From the NCBI GenBank assembly GCA_910577955.1, contig CAJTNC010000005.1, positions 1 through 64,000 on the forward strand: DNA of 64,000 nucleotides, written 5' to 3'. Below are positions 50,635 to 58,423 of the stretch, one piece after another (positions within the stretch are counted from its first letter, which is position 1; each line of letters starts with the position of its first letter). A program made the position numbers and the translations under genes. A model generated the notes under the pieces. It ran no database searches. It had not been told where the DNA came from and worked only from the letters and a program-made list of their open reading frames with translations. This stretch comes from an uncultured Lachnospiraceae bacterium (lineage in GTDB: Bacteria; Bacillota; Clostridia; Lachnospirales; Lachnospiraceae).

Positions 50635-52456
50635 AGTACAAATAAAACGGATAGTGGGCGATCCACTGTTCTCCGTAAACCGTCACTGACATGCCCGCGT
50701 TTTCCAGCTCCTCCAAAGTCTCAGGCGCCAGCTCATAAGGGCTGAAATACCAAAACCTCCCGGTCTCCGACATCCGGTAATCTCCGGTTATGATCTCATT
50801 GTCCGGATAGTAATGCTTTAACACCGTCCATCCCAGATGTTTTACACCGTTGGTCACCATATTGATATTCTCCTCCGGCGTCCCGATGATATCCAATGTG
50901 GCCTGCGTTCTCTCCTTTTGTAACTCGACCTCCGGACTATAATCATTATAATTTCTGATTCCTGCCGACAACAAAACCACACAAACTAAAACCAGTATCC
51001 CTTTACCGATCCCCTCCAAGCGCGGCATTTTTTCCCTTTCCCCCGCCTCCTTCAAAATCTCTAGCATACGGCTTCCGGCCACCACGATCAGACAGGCCAT
51101 CACAGCGCTCACCGGATAAAGATACCTTGCCACCAGCACGGGAGTCATGACAAGACACAGAAAGTAACCGAAACCTATCGTTCCTGCAACGGTCAAAAAT
51201 CCTATGGCCGCCGCATATGTTTTTTCATTCCATTTCTTCCAATCCGGCACACAGATCTTTACACCAAAATTCTCTCCCGCTTCCCTGCGGACTATGCCGG
51301 AATCCACAAGAAACACTGCCGCACACAAAAAAATCACGAGCGGCACGGTGATCTTCACCATCTCTCCCCCGAAAAACACCATATCGAAGGCTTCTTTCGG
51401 TTTTAAAATCTCCGTCACCCACCAGTTTCCGCTGACATTTTTGATACTCTTATACAAAACAACAAGCCACGGACTGTAACCTGCGATAAAGATCAGGACT
51501 GCCATAAGTCCCTTGATCCAAGTCTTCCCTCTGTATCTGAGCCATACCGCAGCCCCGGTGAAAAACACAAGTATCCCCCCTGCGACCAGCCCGTAATAAT
51601 GAGAATACGCAGCAACTAACCCGAAAAAGACCATCCCAACCCACGAAAGCTTTTTTCCGGCACTCACAACGCCGTAAGAGCACAGGAAGCACGACGCAAG
51701 ACAGAAAAAGGTCAGCGCGTACATACGGATCTCCAGATTATACTGCAGGCAGAAAACTCCAAGCCCTGACAGCACGATAAAAAATGCTGCCGGGACCGCT
51801 CCGAATTTTTTTCGGAAATAAAAAATCGCCAGCAAAATACCTGCCGCAAAAGGAATAAGAGATGCCAGATGGCACACCGGAATCGAAAAACCGAACAGAT
51901 CTCCCCACAGTTTCAGCCAATAATAATAAAGAGGCGGATGGGTATCCAGATAATACACGATCTGCATTACGCCGAACATATTGTTCTGCGCCGTATTCAC
52001 GGAAAAAGCCTCGTCCCCCCAGACCACATTGTCAAACATCATACTGCCATTTAAAACGATTACAAAAACCGCCAGCAGATAAGGCAAAACGGGACAAATA
52101 TACTTTCTGCACAACACTACCGGTTTCCAAGAGGCAAATCCCTCCCAGTCGATCTTTATAATATATTTCTTTTTCAGCAGACTCCACTCAGCCCCGGCCG
52201 TCAAAAGTCCCGCACACAGTTCCATCAGCGCATATTTCAAAGCGAATACCGCCGACTTGTCCATCTTCTCCAAAAACGAAGTCTCCTCATCGCCAAACAT
52301 CGCCAGAGCCGCCGCTGAAATGCAGGACATCACGATCAGATAAAAGAGATATCTGAGAACGACCTCCCCTTTTCGCACGTTTCTCTCCCTGTGATAACTC
52401 CTCCATAAAATATAAGGTAATATCGGAAACACCAATGTATATAAAACCGCCTGCAT
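50621..52456 (-). CDS. Membrane glycosyltransferase, GT39/ArnT-like
   Basis: The 611-residue polytopic protein (about 12 membrane segments) resembles dolichyl- or undecaprenyl-phosphate-sugar mannosyltransferase family members. The first loop has the metal/acceptor motif WGDEAFSVN near residue 153, followed by DTHPPLYYYWLKLWG near 172, both hallmarks. It probably transfers a sugar from a lipid carrier to a cell-surface acceptor. The start at 52456 has AAAGGGAG upstream. The last four codons and the stop come from repeat copy C, so the original C-terminus has been replaced. Confidence 0.85.
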   Translation of the reverse strand: MQAVLYTLVFPILPYILWRSYHRERNVRKGEVVLRYLFYLIVMSCISAAALAMFGDEETSFLEKMDKSAVFALKYALMELCAGLLTAGAEWSLLKKKYIIKIDWEGFASWKPVVLCRKYICPVLPYLLAVFVIVLNGSMMFDNVVWGDEAFSVNTAQNNMFGVMQIVYYLDTHPPLYYYWLKLWGDLFGFSIPVCHLASLIPFAAGILLAIFYFRKKFGAVPAAFFIVLSGLGVFCLQYNLEIRMYALTFFCLASCFLCSYGVVSAGKKLSWVGMVFFGLVAAYSHYYGLVAGGILVFFTGAAVWLRYRGKTWIKGLMAVLIFIAGYSPWLVVLYKSIKNVSGNWWVTEILKPKEAFDMVFFGGEMVKITVPLVIFLCAAVFLVDSGIVRREAGENFGVKICVPDWKKWNEKTYAAAIGFLTVAGTIGFGYFLCLVMTPVLVARYLYPVSAVMACLIVVAGSRMLEILKEAGEREKMPRLEGIGKGILVLVCVVLLSAGIRNYNDYSPEVELQKERTQATLDIIGTPEENINMVTNGVKHLGWTVLKHYYPDNEIITGDYRMSETGRFWYFSPYELAPETLEELENAGMSVTVYGEQWIAHYPFYLYYMES

Positions 52457-52508
52457 ATGATTTCTCCCTTTGCTGATCTTAACTGTCAATTTTGCCTGAT
52501 AGAAAATC

Positions 52509-52537
52509 ATTATACAGGAAGGATCTGCATATTTCAA
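52509..52537 (-). promoter_or_regulatory. Sigma-A type promoter for the glycosyltransferase gene
   Basis: Minus-strand TTGAAA (52532-52537), 17-base spacer, TATAAT (52509-52514), with a leader of about 45 bases. Confidence 0.8.
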
Positions 52538-52600
52538 TCTTTTTATAGCCCCGACGGCATCAGGCCCCTGATCGGCGCGTATCCTAAGTATCATGTACTT

Positions 52601-52640
52601 TTAAGCTTACGTTAAGCTTTTCCCGCTTTTTCTTTAAGCA
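52601..52640 (+). promoter_or_regulatory. Three phased TTAAGC repeats, likely response-regulator operator
   Basis: TTAAGC occurs at 52601, 52612 and 52634, spaced 11 and 22 bases, that is on one face of the helix. Direct repeats with 11-base phasing are the usual sites of OmpR/PhoB-type regulators, and such a regulator is encoded in the operon that starts at 52744. A weak -10 candidate GATAGT lies at 52655-52660. Autoregulation is inferred. Confidence 0.5.
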
Positions 52641-52743
52641 GCGTATGTTATCCTGATAGTAACACAGATCCCCGCACTCCTTTTTTCGAAAATGCGGCGG
52701 ATCCACAAAACGAAAACCACATACCCAAAAGGAGGAAGAGCAT

Positions 52744-53568
52744 ATGACTTGGACAAGAAAAGAATGTAAAACATGGGCAAAAGAAGCCCTGAGCCGGAAT
52801 TACTGGAAAATCGTACTGGTATCCTTCCTGGCATTAGCCTTCTGCGGCGCTTTTTCCGGCAGAGGCTTTGGATGGACTTCCGCCTCTGAAACAACCCCCC
52901 CGTCACAGGAAATTGATGTTTCCGCTTATCCTGACGCCGATACTGCCGACACAGAAATGGAAATAAACGGTACCGGCACAGATTCCTTTATAGTACCGGA
53001 GAAAGCCAAAGCCGTCGGCATTACGATCTTCATCCTGATCATAATGTGCACCCTTGTTTTCCTGTATACTCTGCAGGCCCTTTTATACAACCCTTTCCGC
53101 GTGGGATTTGGCCGGTTCATGATAAAAAGCATTGACGACAAGGCAAAGATTCGTGAAGTCGCCTACGGTTTCGACCACTCTTACAAAAATATCGTAAAGA
53201 CCATGTTTCACTATGATATGCGTGTCTTTCTGTGGTCTTTGCTGTTTATCATTCCCGGCTTCTGCAAAGAATATCAGTACCGTCTGGTTCCCTATATTCT
53301 GGCGGAACACCCGGATATGGACTACAGAGAAGTGCTGAAAAAAAGCAGCGACATGATGAGGGGCCAGAAATGGAAAGCTTTCGTGCTTGATCTGTCCTTT
53401 ATCCTGTGGCACATATTCGGTTTCATGACCTGCGGCATCGGAGAATTATTCTACGTCTGCCCCTATCACAGCTTGACCCAGGCAGCTCTTTATTGTAAGC
53501 TGAATGAGAAAGATGCGTCGAAAGCAGAAGATACACAACTCCTACTTTCCGACACATTTCAATCATGA
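52744..53568 (+). CDS. DUF975 family membrane protein
   Basis: The 274-residue membrane protein matches the DUF975 family: RKECKTWAKEALSRNYWKIVLVSFLA at the N-terminus, LYNPFRVGFGRFMIKS, and LLFIIPGFCKEYQYRLVPYILAEHPD with the YREVLKKSSDMMRGQKWKAF motif. Four to five membrane segments are visible. AAAGGAGG precedes the ATG. Function is unknown; here it is the first gene of an operon with a two-component system, which may sense or be controlled by envelope stress. Confidence 0.9.
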   Translation: MTWTRKECKTWAKEALSRNYWKIVLVSFLALAFCGAFSGRGFGWTSASETTPPSQEIDVSAYPDADTADTEMEINGTGTDSFIVPEKAKAVGITIFILIIMCTLVFLYTLQALLYNPFRVGFGRFMIKSIDDKAKIREVAYGFDHSYKNIVKTMFHYDMRVFLWSLLFIIPGFCKEYQYRLVPYILAEHPDMDYREVLKKSSDMMRGQKWKAFVLDLSFILWHIFGFMTCGIGELFYVCPYHSLTQAALYCKLNEKDASKAEDTQLLLSDTFQS

Positions 53569-53588
53569 CAAAACAAACGGAGCTTGCT

Positions 53589-54290
53589 ATGGGACATCAC
53601 ATTTTGATAGCCGACGATGAAACTGAAATCAGAGAACTTTTGCGGCTTTATTTGGAAAAAGACGGCTACACCGTCTGGGAGGCAGGCGACGGCATGGAAG
53701 CTCTCGCCCTGCTTAAACGAGAAAAAATAGATCTTGCCATTTTGGATATTATGATGCCCTCTCCGGATGGTTACCGCATCCTGCAAAACATCCGGAGAGA
53801 CAGCAATATTCCCGTCATCTTGCTCTCCGCCAAATCCAGCGATTCCGACAAGATCCTCGGACTTGATCTGGGCGCGGATGATTACATCACAAAACCTTTC
53901 GTACCTTTGGAAGCCGTAGCAAGAGTGCATTCTGCTCTCCGCCGCTTTTATGAATTTGGCGGCGGAAAAGAGGCCGGGCCGGAAGACAGGATACTGAAAA
54001 CAAAGACTTTGAAGCTTGACTTAAAAAGCTGCCTGCTCTACTGTAACGAAGAAAAAATCGCATTGACATCGGTAGAGTTTCGGATCATGAAGCTGTTCAT
54101 GGAAAACCCCGGCAAAGTGTTCACCAAACAACAGCTTTTTGAGCAGGGCTGGGAAGAATCTTACATGCTCTCCGACAACAATGTGATGGTATGTATTTCC
54201 AAACTGCGCGCCAAAATGGACCGCGACGGCAAAGAATACATCCGCACCATCCGCGGCCTCGGCTACCGGCTGGAAGATGAGGAAACCTGA
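53589..54290 (+). CDS. OmpR-family response regulator
   Basis: The 233-residue regulator has a receiver domain (ILIADDETEIRE; phosphoacceptor Asp53 in LAILDIMMP; Lys in DDYITKPF) and a winged-helix DNA-binding domain ending SKLRAKMDRDGKEYIRTIRGLGYRLE. It resembles VanR-type regulators. The ATG at 53589 has CGGAG six bases upstream and is preferred over the ATG at 53565, which overlaps the DUF975 stop but has no ribosome site. Confidence 0.94.
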   Translation: MGHHILIADDETEIRELLRLYLEKDGYTVWEAGDGMEALALLKREKIDLAILDIMMPSPDGYRILQNIRRDSNIPVILLSAKSSDSDKILGLDLGADDYITKPFVPLEAVARVHSALRRFYEFGGGKEAGPEDRILKTKTLKLDLKSCLLYCNEEKIALTSVEFRIMKLFMENPGKVFTKQQLFEQGWEESYMLSDNNVMVCISKLRAKMDRDGKEYIRTIRGLGYRLEDEET

Positions 54291-54293
54291 CTT

Positions 54294-55433
54294 ATGCAAA
54301 AAAGAAATCTGAAATGGTTCTTTATTAAAAACTTTCTGTCTATTCTGTTTTTCATTTATATCGCTCAAGGGCTTCTTAGCTTTTTGTACCGCCAGCTGAT
54401 TTTTCCTTTTCTGATCGGCCTTCTGGAAATGCAGCAGATCACCATTTCCGGCAGCGGCAGCCTGCTTCTTCTCATCATACAACTGACGCTTTTTTATCTG
54501 GCTTCCCTTCTGCCCGGAGGCGCCGCAGACTATCTTCTTGGCCTGATTACAAACTGGACCTCCGACGGACTGCATATCCGCATATCCTCTCCCCTCTATC
54601 AGGGTTTTCAGGGGACGCTTCTCAATTTAGCCTTCTTTTTCTTCCTGCTATTTCTGCTGGGATTGAGCCTTGTCCCTTATCTGGCGGGCGCCTTCGTCTA
54701 TCACAAAATTGTGACCTGCAAGATCAATGAATTGCTGGAGGAAGAAAAAGAACGCCAGCTTGATTTTGAACGCAAAAGAAGTCTTCTCCTGTCGGATATC
54801 GCCCACGATATCAAAACCCCTGTCACCACCATCTGCGGCTACAGCAGGGCTCTGTCCGAGGACATCGTATCGGAGGAAAAAGAGAGAGATTATCTGAATG
54901 CCATCTACGAAAAAGCGCTGCGGATCGATGAATTGATCACACTGCTCTTTGAATATGTGAAGTTAGACAGCGAAGGCTATTCCCTGCGCAAAAAATCAGA
55001 GGATCTGGCGGAACTTCTGCGGGAAACCGTAGCCGCTTTCTATACCGAATTTGAAGAAAAACAGATCGACCTCTCCATAGATATACCTGATCAACCCGTC
55101 CCCTATGAGATGGATTCCCTGCAGATGCGGCGGGCCGTGACCAATCTGCTCACCAATGCGCTTCGCTACGGAAAGGAGCAGGGCAAAGTGCTTGTGCGCC
55201 TGAAAGACTACAGTATCATCGTAGCCGACGACGGACGGGCGATCGATCCCGATTTTGAAAAACGTATTTTTGAGCCTTTCTCAAAAGAAAATTCAGCCCG
55301 CTCCACAAAAGAAGGCAGCGGGCTTGGACTCAGCATCACCGCAAAAATCGTACAGATGCATGGGGGAACTTTGTCCTTAAACAACGCTTTCGGCGAAGGC
55401 TACACAAAAGCTTTCCTGATAAAATTACACTGA
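54294..55433 (+). CDS. Sensor histidine kinase
   Basis: The 379-residue kinase has an N-terminal membrane segment at about residues 10-27, others near 55-75 and 105-135, and little extracellular sequence, so it may sense within the membrane. The phosphorylatable His is in LLSDIAHDIKTPVTTICGY near residue 170. The ATPase domain has NLLTNALRYG (N box), VADDGRAIDP and GSGLGLSITAKIVQMHGG. It lies three bases after the regulator gene, its evident partner. The pair resembles VanRS or BceRS-like systems, but no resistance gene is beside it except DUF975. Confidence 0.93.
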   Translation: MQKRNLKWFFIKNFLSILFFIYIAQGLLSFLYRQLIFPFLIGLLEMQQITISGSGSLLLLIIQLTLFYLASLLPGGAADYLLGLITNWTSDGLHIRISSPLYQGFQGTLLNLAFFFFLLFLLGLSLVPYLAGAFVYHKIVTCKINELLEEEKERQLDFERKRSLLLSDIAHDIKTPVTTICGYSRALSEDIVSEEKERDYLNAIYEKALRIDELITLLFEYVKLDSEGYSLRKKSEDLAELLRETVAAFYTEFEEKQIDLSIDIPDQPVPYEMDSLQMRRAVTNLLTNALRYGKEQGKVLVRLKDYSIIVADDGRAIDPDFEKRIFEPFSKENSARSTKEGSGLGLSITAKIVQMHGGTLSLNNAFGEGYTKAFLIKLH

Positions 55434-55446
55434 CCTTTCTGCCCTT

Positions 55447-55692
55447 CTATCTTCTGCAGCATTCTTTCACGTCCACCAGTATAATATCCGGCCCCACCTG
55501 CTTGATATCCCGATAGGGGATCGTATAATCCGGGTCGCACTTAAACCAGTCCAAAAAAGAACAGCATCCTGACACGATGATCTTGCAGATCTGTCCGGTG
55601 CACTCGTCAAACTCAAAATCCGTCACTTTCCCCAGTCTCTTACAGTCCTTGATATTGATTACTTCCTTCGACCTGAATTCCGAATACAGCAT
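55447..55692 (-). CDS. YlmC/YmxH family PRC-barrel protein
   Basis: The 81-residue protein matches the YlmC/YmxH group: MLYSEFRSKEVINIKDCKRLGKVTDFEFDE at the start, a PRC-barrel fold, and VGPDIILVD near the end. It is found beside sporulation sigma genes in Clostridia and Bacilli and is annotated as sporulation-associated, without known mechanism. Minus-strand CATATAAT lies 33-40 bases upstream, near a sigma-E type -10, but I see no good -35. Confidence 0.9.
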   Translation of the reverse strand: MLYSEFRSKEVINIKDCKRLGKVTDFEFDECTGQICKIIVSGCCSFLDWFKCDPDYTIPYRDIKQVGPDIILVDVKECCRR

Positions 55693-55832
55693 TTTGCTCC
55701 CCCTCGAAAACGCTTTCCTGTATTATATGCGCGCCGCGCTTTATATGTTCCTTTTTCTCAGCAGTTCAAATCATGCCATTTATGAGTCACCGGAATATTG
55801 GATTTTTCTTCCAGAAAACAGTCTCTGTTTTA

Positions 55833-55862
55833 TGAATAAATTCGCCCAATCCGTACAGCCTA
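55833..55862 (+). promoter_or_regulatory. Possible sigma-G/F promoter for sigG
   Basis: TGAATA (55833-55838), a 17-base spacer and CAGCCTA (55856-55862) resemble the B. subtilis sigma-G pattern TGAATA-CATACTA. It lies 38 bases upstream of the sigG start. Confidence 0.45.
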
Positions 55863-55899
55863 TAAAAAAGCGAATTTGAATGAAGCGGAGGAATATACC

Positions 55900-56676
55900 A
55901 TGCAGGGAAAAGTAGAAATTTGCGGAGTCAATACCGCGGATCTCCCACTTTTAAAAGAAGAAGAAAAGAAAGCCCTCTGGGCTAAGATCGAAGCCGGCGA
56001 TATGGCGGCCAGAGATCAGTATATCAGAGGAAATCTGCGCCTTGTTTTAAGCGTCATCAAGCGCTTTTCCTCCAGCAATGAAAATGTGGACGACCTGTTC
56101 CAGATCGGCTGCGTAGGTCTGATCAAAGCAATCAACAATTTTAATCCCTCTCTTCAGGTAAAATTTTCCACCTATGCCGTGCCTATGATCCTCGGTGAGA
56201 TTCGCCGTTTCCTTCGCGACGGCGGCTCCATCCGAGTCTCCCGCTCTCTGAAAGATACCGCCTACAAGGCGATCTATGCAAGAGAACACATGACCCGCGC
56301 CAACCTCAAGGAACCTACTATGGAGGAGGTGGCCGCAGAGATCGGTATCTCCAAAGAGGACATCCTCTATGCGCTGGATGCCATCCAGAGCCCTATGAGC
56401 CTTTATGAACCCATCTATACGGACGGCGGCGACACGCTCTATATCATGGATCAGGTCAGCGACAAAAAAAGCAGAGAGGAAAGATGGATCGAAACCCTCT
56501 CCCTGACTGAAGCCATCAAACATTTGAGCGACAGGGAACAAGAGATCATCCATCTGCGTTTCTACGAAGGAAAAACCCAGATGGAAGTTTCCGAAATTAT
56601 CGGTATCTCTCAGGCACAGGTTTCCAGACTGGAGAAAAACGCCCTGCGCATCATGCGCGGCTATCTGGTGGCATGA
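55900..56676 (+). CDS. sigG: RNA polymerase sporulation sigma factor SigG
   Basis: The 258-residue late forespore sigma factor has KVEICGVNTADLPLLKEEEKKALW at the N-terminus, DLFQIGCVGLIKAINNF in region 2, FSTYAVPMILGEIRRFLRDGGSIRVSRSL, and the region 4 helix-turn-helix MEVSEIIGISQAQVSRLEKNALRIMR. The ATG at 55900 has GGAGG eight bases upstream; the TTG at 55876 is discounted. It converges on sigE. In sporulation its activity depends on the SpoIIIA channel encoded at 5.7-11.2 kb. Confidence 0.97.
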   Translation: MQGKVEICGVNTADLPLLKEEEKKALWAKIEAGDMAARDQYIRGNLRLVLSVIKRFSSSNENVDDLFQIGCVGLIKAINNFNPSLQVKFSTYAVPMILGEIRRFLRDGGSIRVSRSLKDTAYKAIYAREHMTRANLKEPTMEEVAAEIGISKEDILYALDAIQSPMSLYEPIYTDGGDTLYIMDQVSDKKSREERWIETLSLTEAIKHLSDREQEIIHLRFYEGKTQMEVSEIIGISQAQVSRLEKNALRIMRGYLVA

Positions 56677-56684
56677 CCCTTTAT

Positions 56685-56740
56685 GGGGACTCGGTTCCCT
56701 TTACTGATCTCCGGGGAGTCAGTTCCCTTTACTGATCTCC
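56685..56740. repeat. 28 bp tandem duplication at the end of sigE
   Basis: Two adjacent 28 bp units (56685-56712 and 56713-56740) differ at two positions. The second contains the last seven codons of sigE (EISKGN) and its stop; the first, just beyond the stop, repeats them with CGA in place of TGA. Each unit holds a small GGGGA...TTCCC stem, perhaps a weak two-way terminator between convergent sigG and sigE. Confidence 0.85.
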
Positions 56741-57465
56741 CTCTTTAGCTGCTTCATAATCTTTTTTTCCAGTCTCGAAATATAGGACTGCGATATGCCC
56801 AGAAGTTCCGCCACCTCCTTCTGGGTCATCTCCCTGTTCGAACTGGCATCCAAGCCAAAACGCAGATTGATGATCGTTTTTTCCCGCTCGGAAAGCTTAT
56901 TTACAGCCTCTTTTAGCAGCTTGTGCTCCACTTCGGATTCTATCCCCCTGTAGATCACATCCTCCTCTGTCCCAAGAATATCGGAAAGCAACAGTTCATT
57001 TCCGTCCCAGTCCACATTGAGCGGCTCATCTATGGAAACTTCCATCCTTGTCTTGTTGTTCCTGCGCAGATACATCAGGATCTCATTTTCGATGCATCGG
57101 GAAGCATAAGTAGCAAGTTTAATATTTTTATTTGGATTAAAGGTATTGATGGACTTGATCAGTCCGATGGTCCCGATAGATATCAGATCCTCCACCCCTA
57201 CCCCCGTATTATCGAATTTCTTCGCTATGTAGACTACCAGACGCAGATTATGCTCTATCAACGTTGCCCGCGCCTCTTTTGCGTCCACACTCTCTAGTCC
57301 TTTTATCATTTCGTTCTCCTGTGCTGTCTCTAAAGGCGGCGGCAGAATATCCGCTCCACCGATATAGTGGATATCCCCTTCCCTCTCTCTGAAATCAAAT
57401 CGTCTGTTCTGCACCATTTTAAATTGAAACATCCCCGGTATTGCCATTTTAAAAACCATTTTCAT
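56719..57465 (-). CDS. sigE: RNA polymerase sporulation sigma factor SigE (pro-form)
   Basis: The 248-residue early mother-cell sigma factor is made with a pro-sequence. The first ~32 residues are hydrophobic and basic (MKMVFKMAIPGMFQFK) and precede HYIGGADILPPPL; by comparison with B. subtilis (cleavage before YYIGG) SpoIIGA should cut before His33. Region 2 has GVEDLISIGTIGLIKSINTFNP and TYASRCIENEILMYLRR; region 4 has QKEVAELLGISQSYISRLEKKIMKQLK. It overlaps spoIIGA by four bases. Confidence 0.97.
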   Translation of the reverse strand: MKMVFKMAIPGMFQFKMVQNRRFDFREREGDIHYIGGADILPPPLETAQENEMIKGLESVDAKEARATLIEHNLRLVVYIAKKFDNTGVGVEDLISIGTIGLIKSINTFNPNKNIKLATYASRCIENEILMYLRRNNKTRMEVSIDEPLNVDWDGNELLLSDILGTEEDVIYRGIESEVEHKLLKEAVNKLSEREKTIINLRFGLDASSNREMTQKEVAELLGISQSYISRLEKKIMKQLKREISKGN

Positions 57466-58268
57466 TCCTCCTGTCTCACATGTTCAGGATGTAAGATCAT
57501 CTGATAATTCCCCTTTTGCGCGATATTTTCTTCGGAAAGCGCCACCACGGCTTTTTTCAAAACCATTCGTTCCTCCCCTTCCTCCAACTGAATCTGCGGA
57601 AGTTCCACTGCGGCAAGCAGCCCGTTTTTTCTTCCGATACTGTGAAAAGGGACAAGAAAGTGTTTTTCCGGCGGCACCCTCTCAAGCAGTTCTCCCGCCG
57701 CTTGTTTTTCCAGCACCGACACCGGCCGCCCGCCGTAGGGTTCGTAGAGACTGTTACCCGAATCGGCAAATCCCCTGCATACGCACATTTCTCCGTAAAA
57801 ATCCAGCTTCACCGTATAAAACTCCCGCTTCCGCTTTTTTCGAATATGCAGGTACAGCCAGACAGCCCCCGCTGCCACAGTGACGGCAAGCAACGTTTCC
57901 CAAAAACTCAAGCTTTTCTTTTTTCCCGGCAGATAGCCGGATACAAAGCAGACAAAGCCTCCCATCAGAAGCCCATAGCCGCTCATACAGATATATGATC
58001 TCACAGCCATTTCTTTTGTCCGAAAAGAAAAAGCAGTCTTTAGCAGCAGGTATTCCACGCACACAGCCTGCAAAACCAATCTGACAGGCAGCCCGATGTC
58101 CGGCAATAAGAGAAAAAATACGAACACCGCCGCCCCTGCTGCCGCGCAGAGGACGAGCCTGACAGCACTGCTCCTCAAACCGCAGGTTTTTCTGACTAGG
58201 AGCAGTAAATATGTACTTATGACAAAATCCATCAGCCATACTTTGTCGATGTAAATAATATAGTGCAC
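57462..58268 (-). CDS. spoIIGA: Sporulation sigma-E factor processing peptidase
   Basis: The 268-residue membrane aspartic peptidase cuts pro-SigE. It has five N-terminal membrane segments and a C-terminal soluble domain with the active-site motif FADSGNSLYEPYGGRPV near residue 169, the D-S/T-G-N type. The start is uncertain: GTG at 58268 has AGGTGGG five to six bases upstream and fits the family start, while GTG at 58277 is also in frame. sigE follows with a four-base overlap, as in other spore formers. Confidence 0.93.
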   Translation of the reverse strand: MHYIIYIDKVWLMDFVISTYLLLLVRKTCGLRSSAVRLVLCAAAGAAVFVFFLLLPDIGLPVRLVLQAVCVEYLLLKTAFSFRTKEMAVRSYICMSGYGLLMGGFVCFVSGYLPGKKKSLSFWETLLAVTVAAGAVWLYLHIRKKRKREFYTVKLDFYGEMCVCRGFADSGNSLYEPYGGRPVSVLEKQAAGELLERVPPEKHFLVPFHSIGRKNGLLAAVELPQIQLEEGEERMVLKKAVVALSEENIAQKGNYQMILHPEHVRQEE

Positions 58269-58316
58269 GCATCCCACCTACTGTCGCCAAAGGCCGTTTT
58301 CCTTCCGGTAATTACC

Positions 58317-58349
58317 AGTATAGCCTGTCATCCGGGAGGATTTTGTCAG
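58317..58349 (-). promoter_or_regulatory. spoIIGA promoter with long spacer and Spo0A-like box
   Basis: Minus-strand CTGACA (58344-58349), a 21-base spacer and TATACT (58317-58322). The B. subtilis spoIIG promoter likewise has an over-long (22 base) spacer and is activated by Spo0A bound at the -35 region. The plus-strand TTTTGTCAG (58341-58349) resembles a Spo0A box. Direct Spo0A control is inferred. Confidence 0.6.
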
Positions 58350-58381
58350 TATGCGCGCTGCTTTATAAAAAATAATAGGCA

Positions 58382-58411
58382 TAAAAAAGGACCCTGCTTT
58401 CACAGGATCCT
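58382..58411 (-). terminator. Rho-independent terminator of ftsZ
   Basis: Minus-strand AGGATCCTG pairs with CAGGGTCCT (58403-58411 with 58388-58396), 9 bp with one G-U pair, then TTTTT. It lies just after ftsZ and separates it from spoIIGA. Confidence 0.88.
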
Positions 58412-58423
58412 GCTATCAGACTT

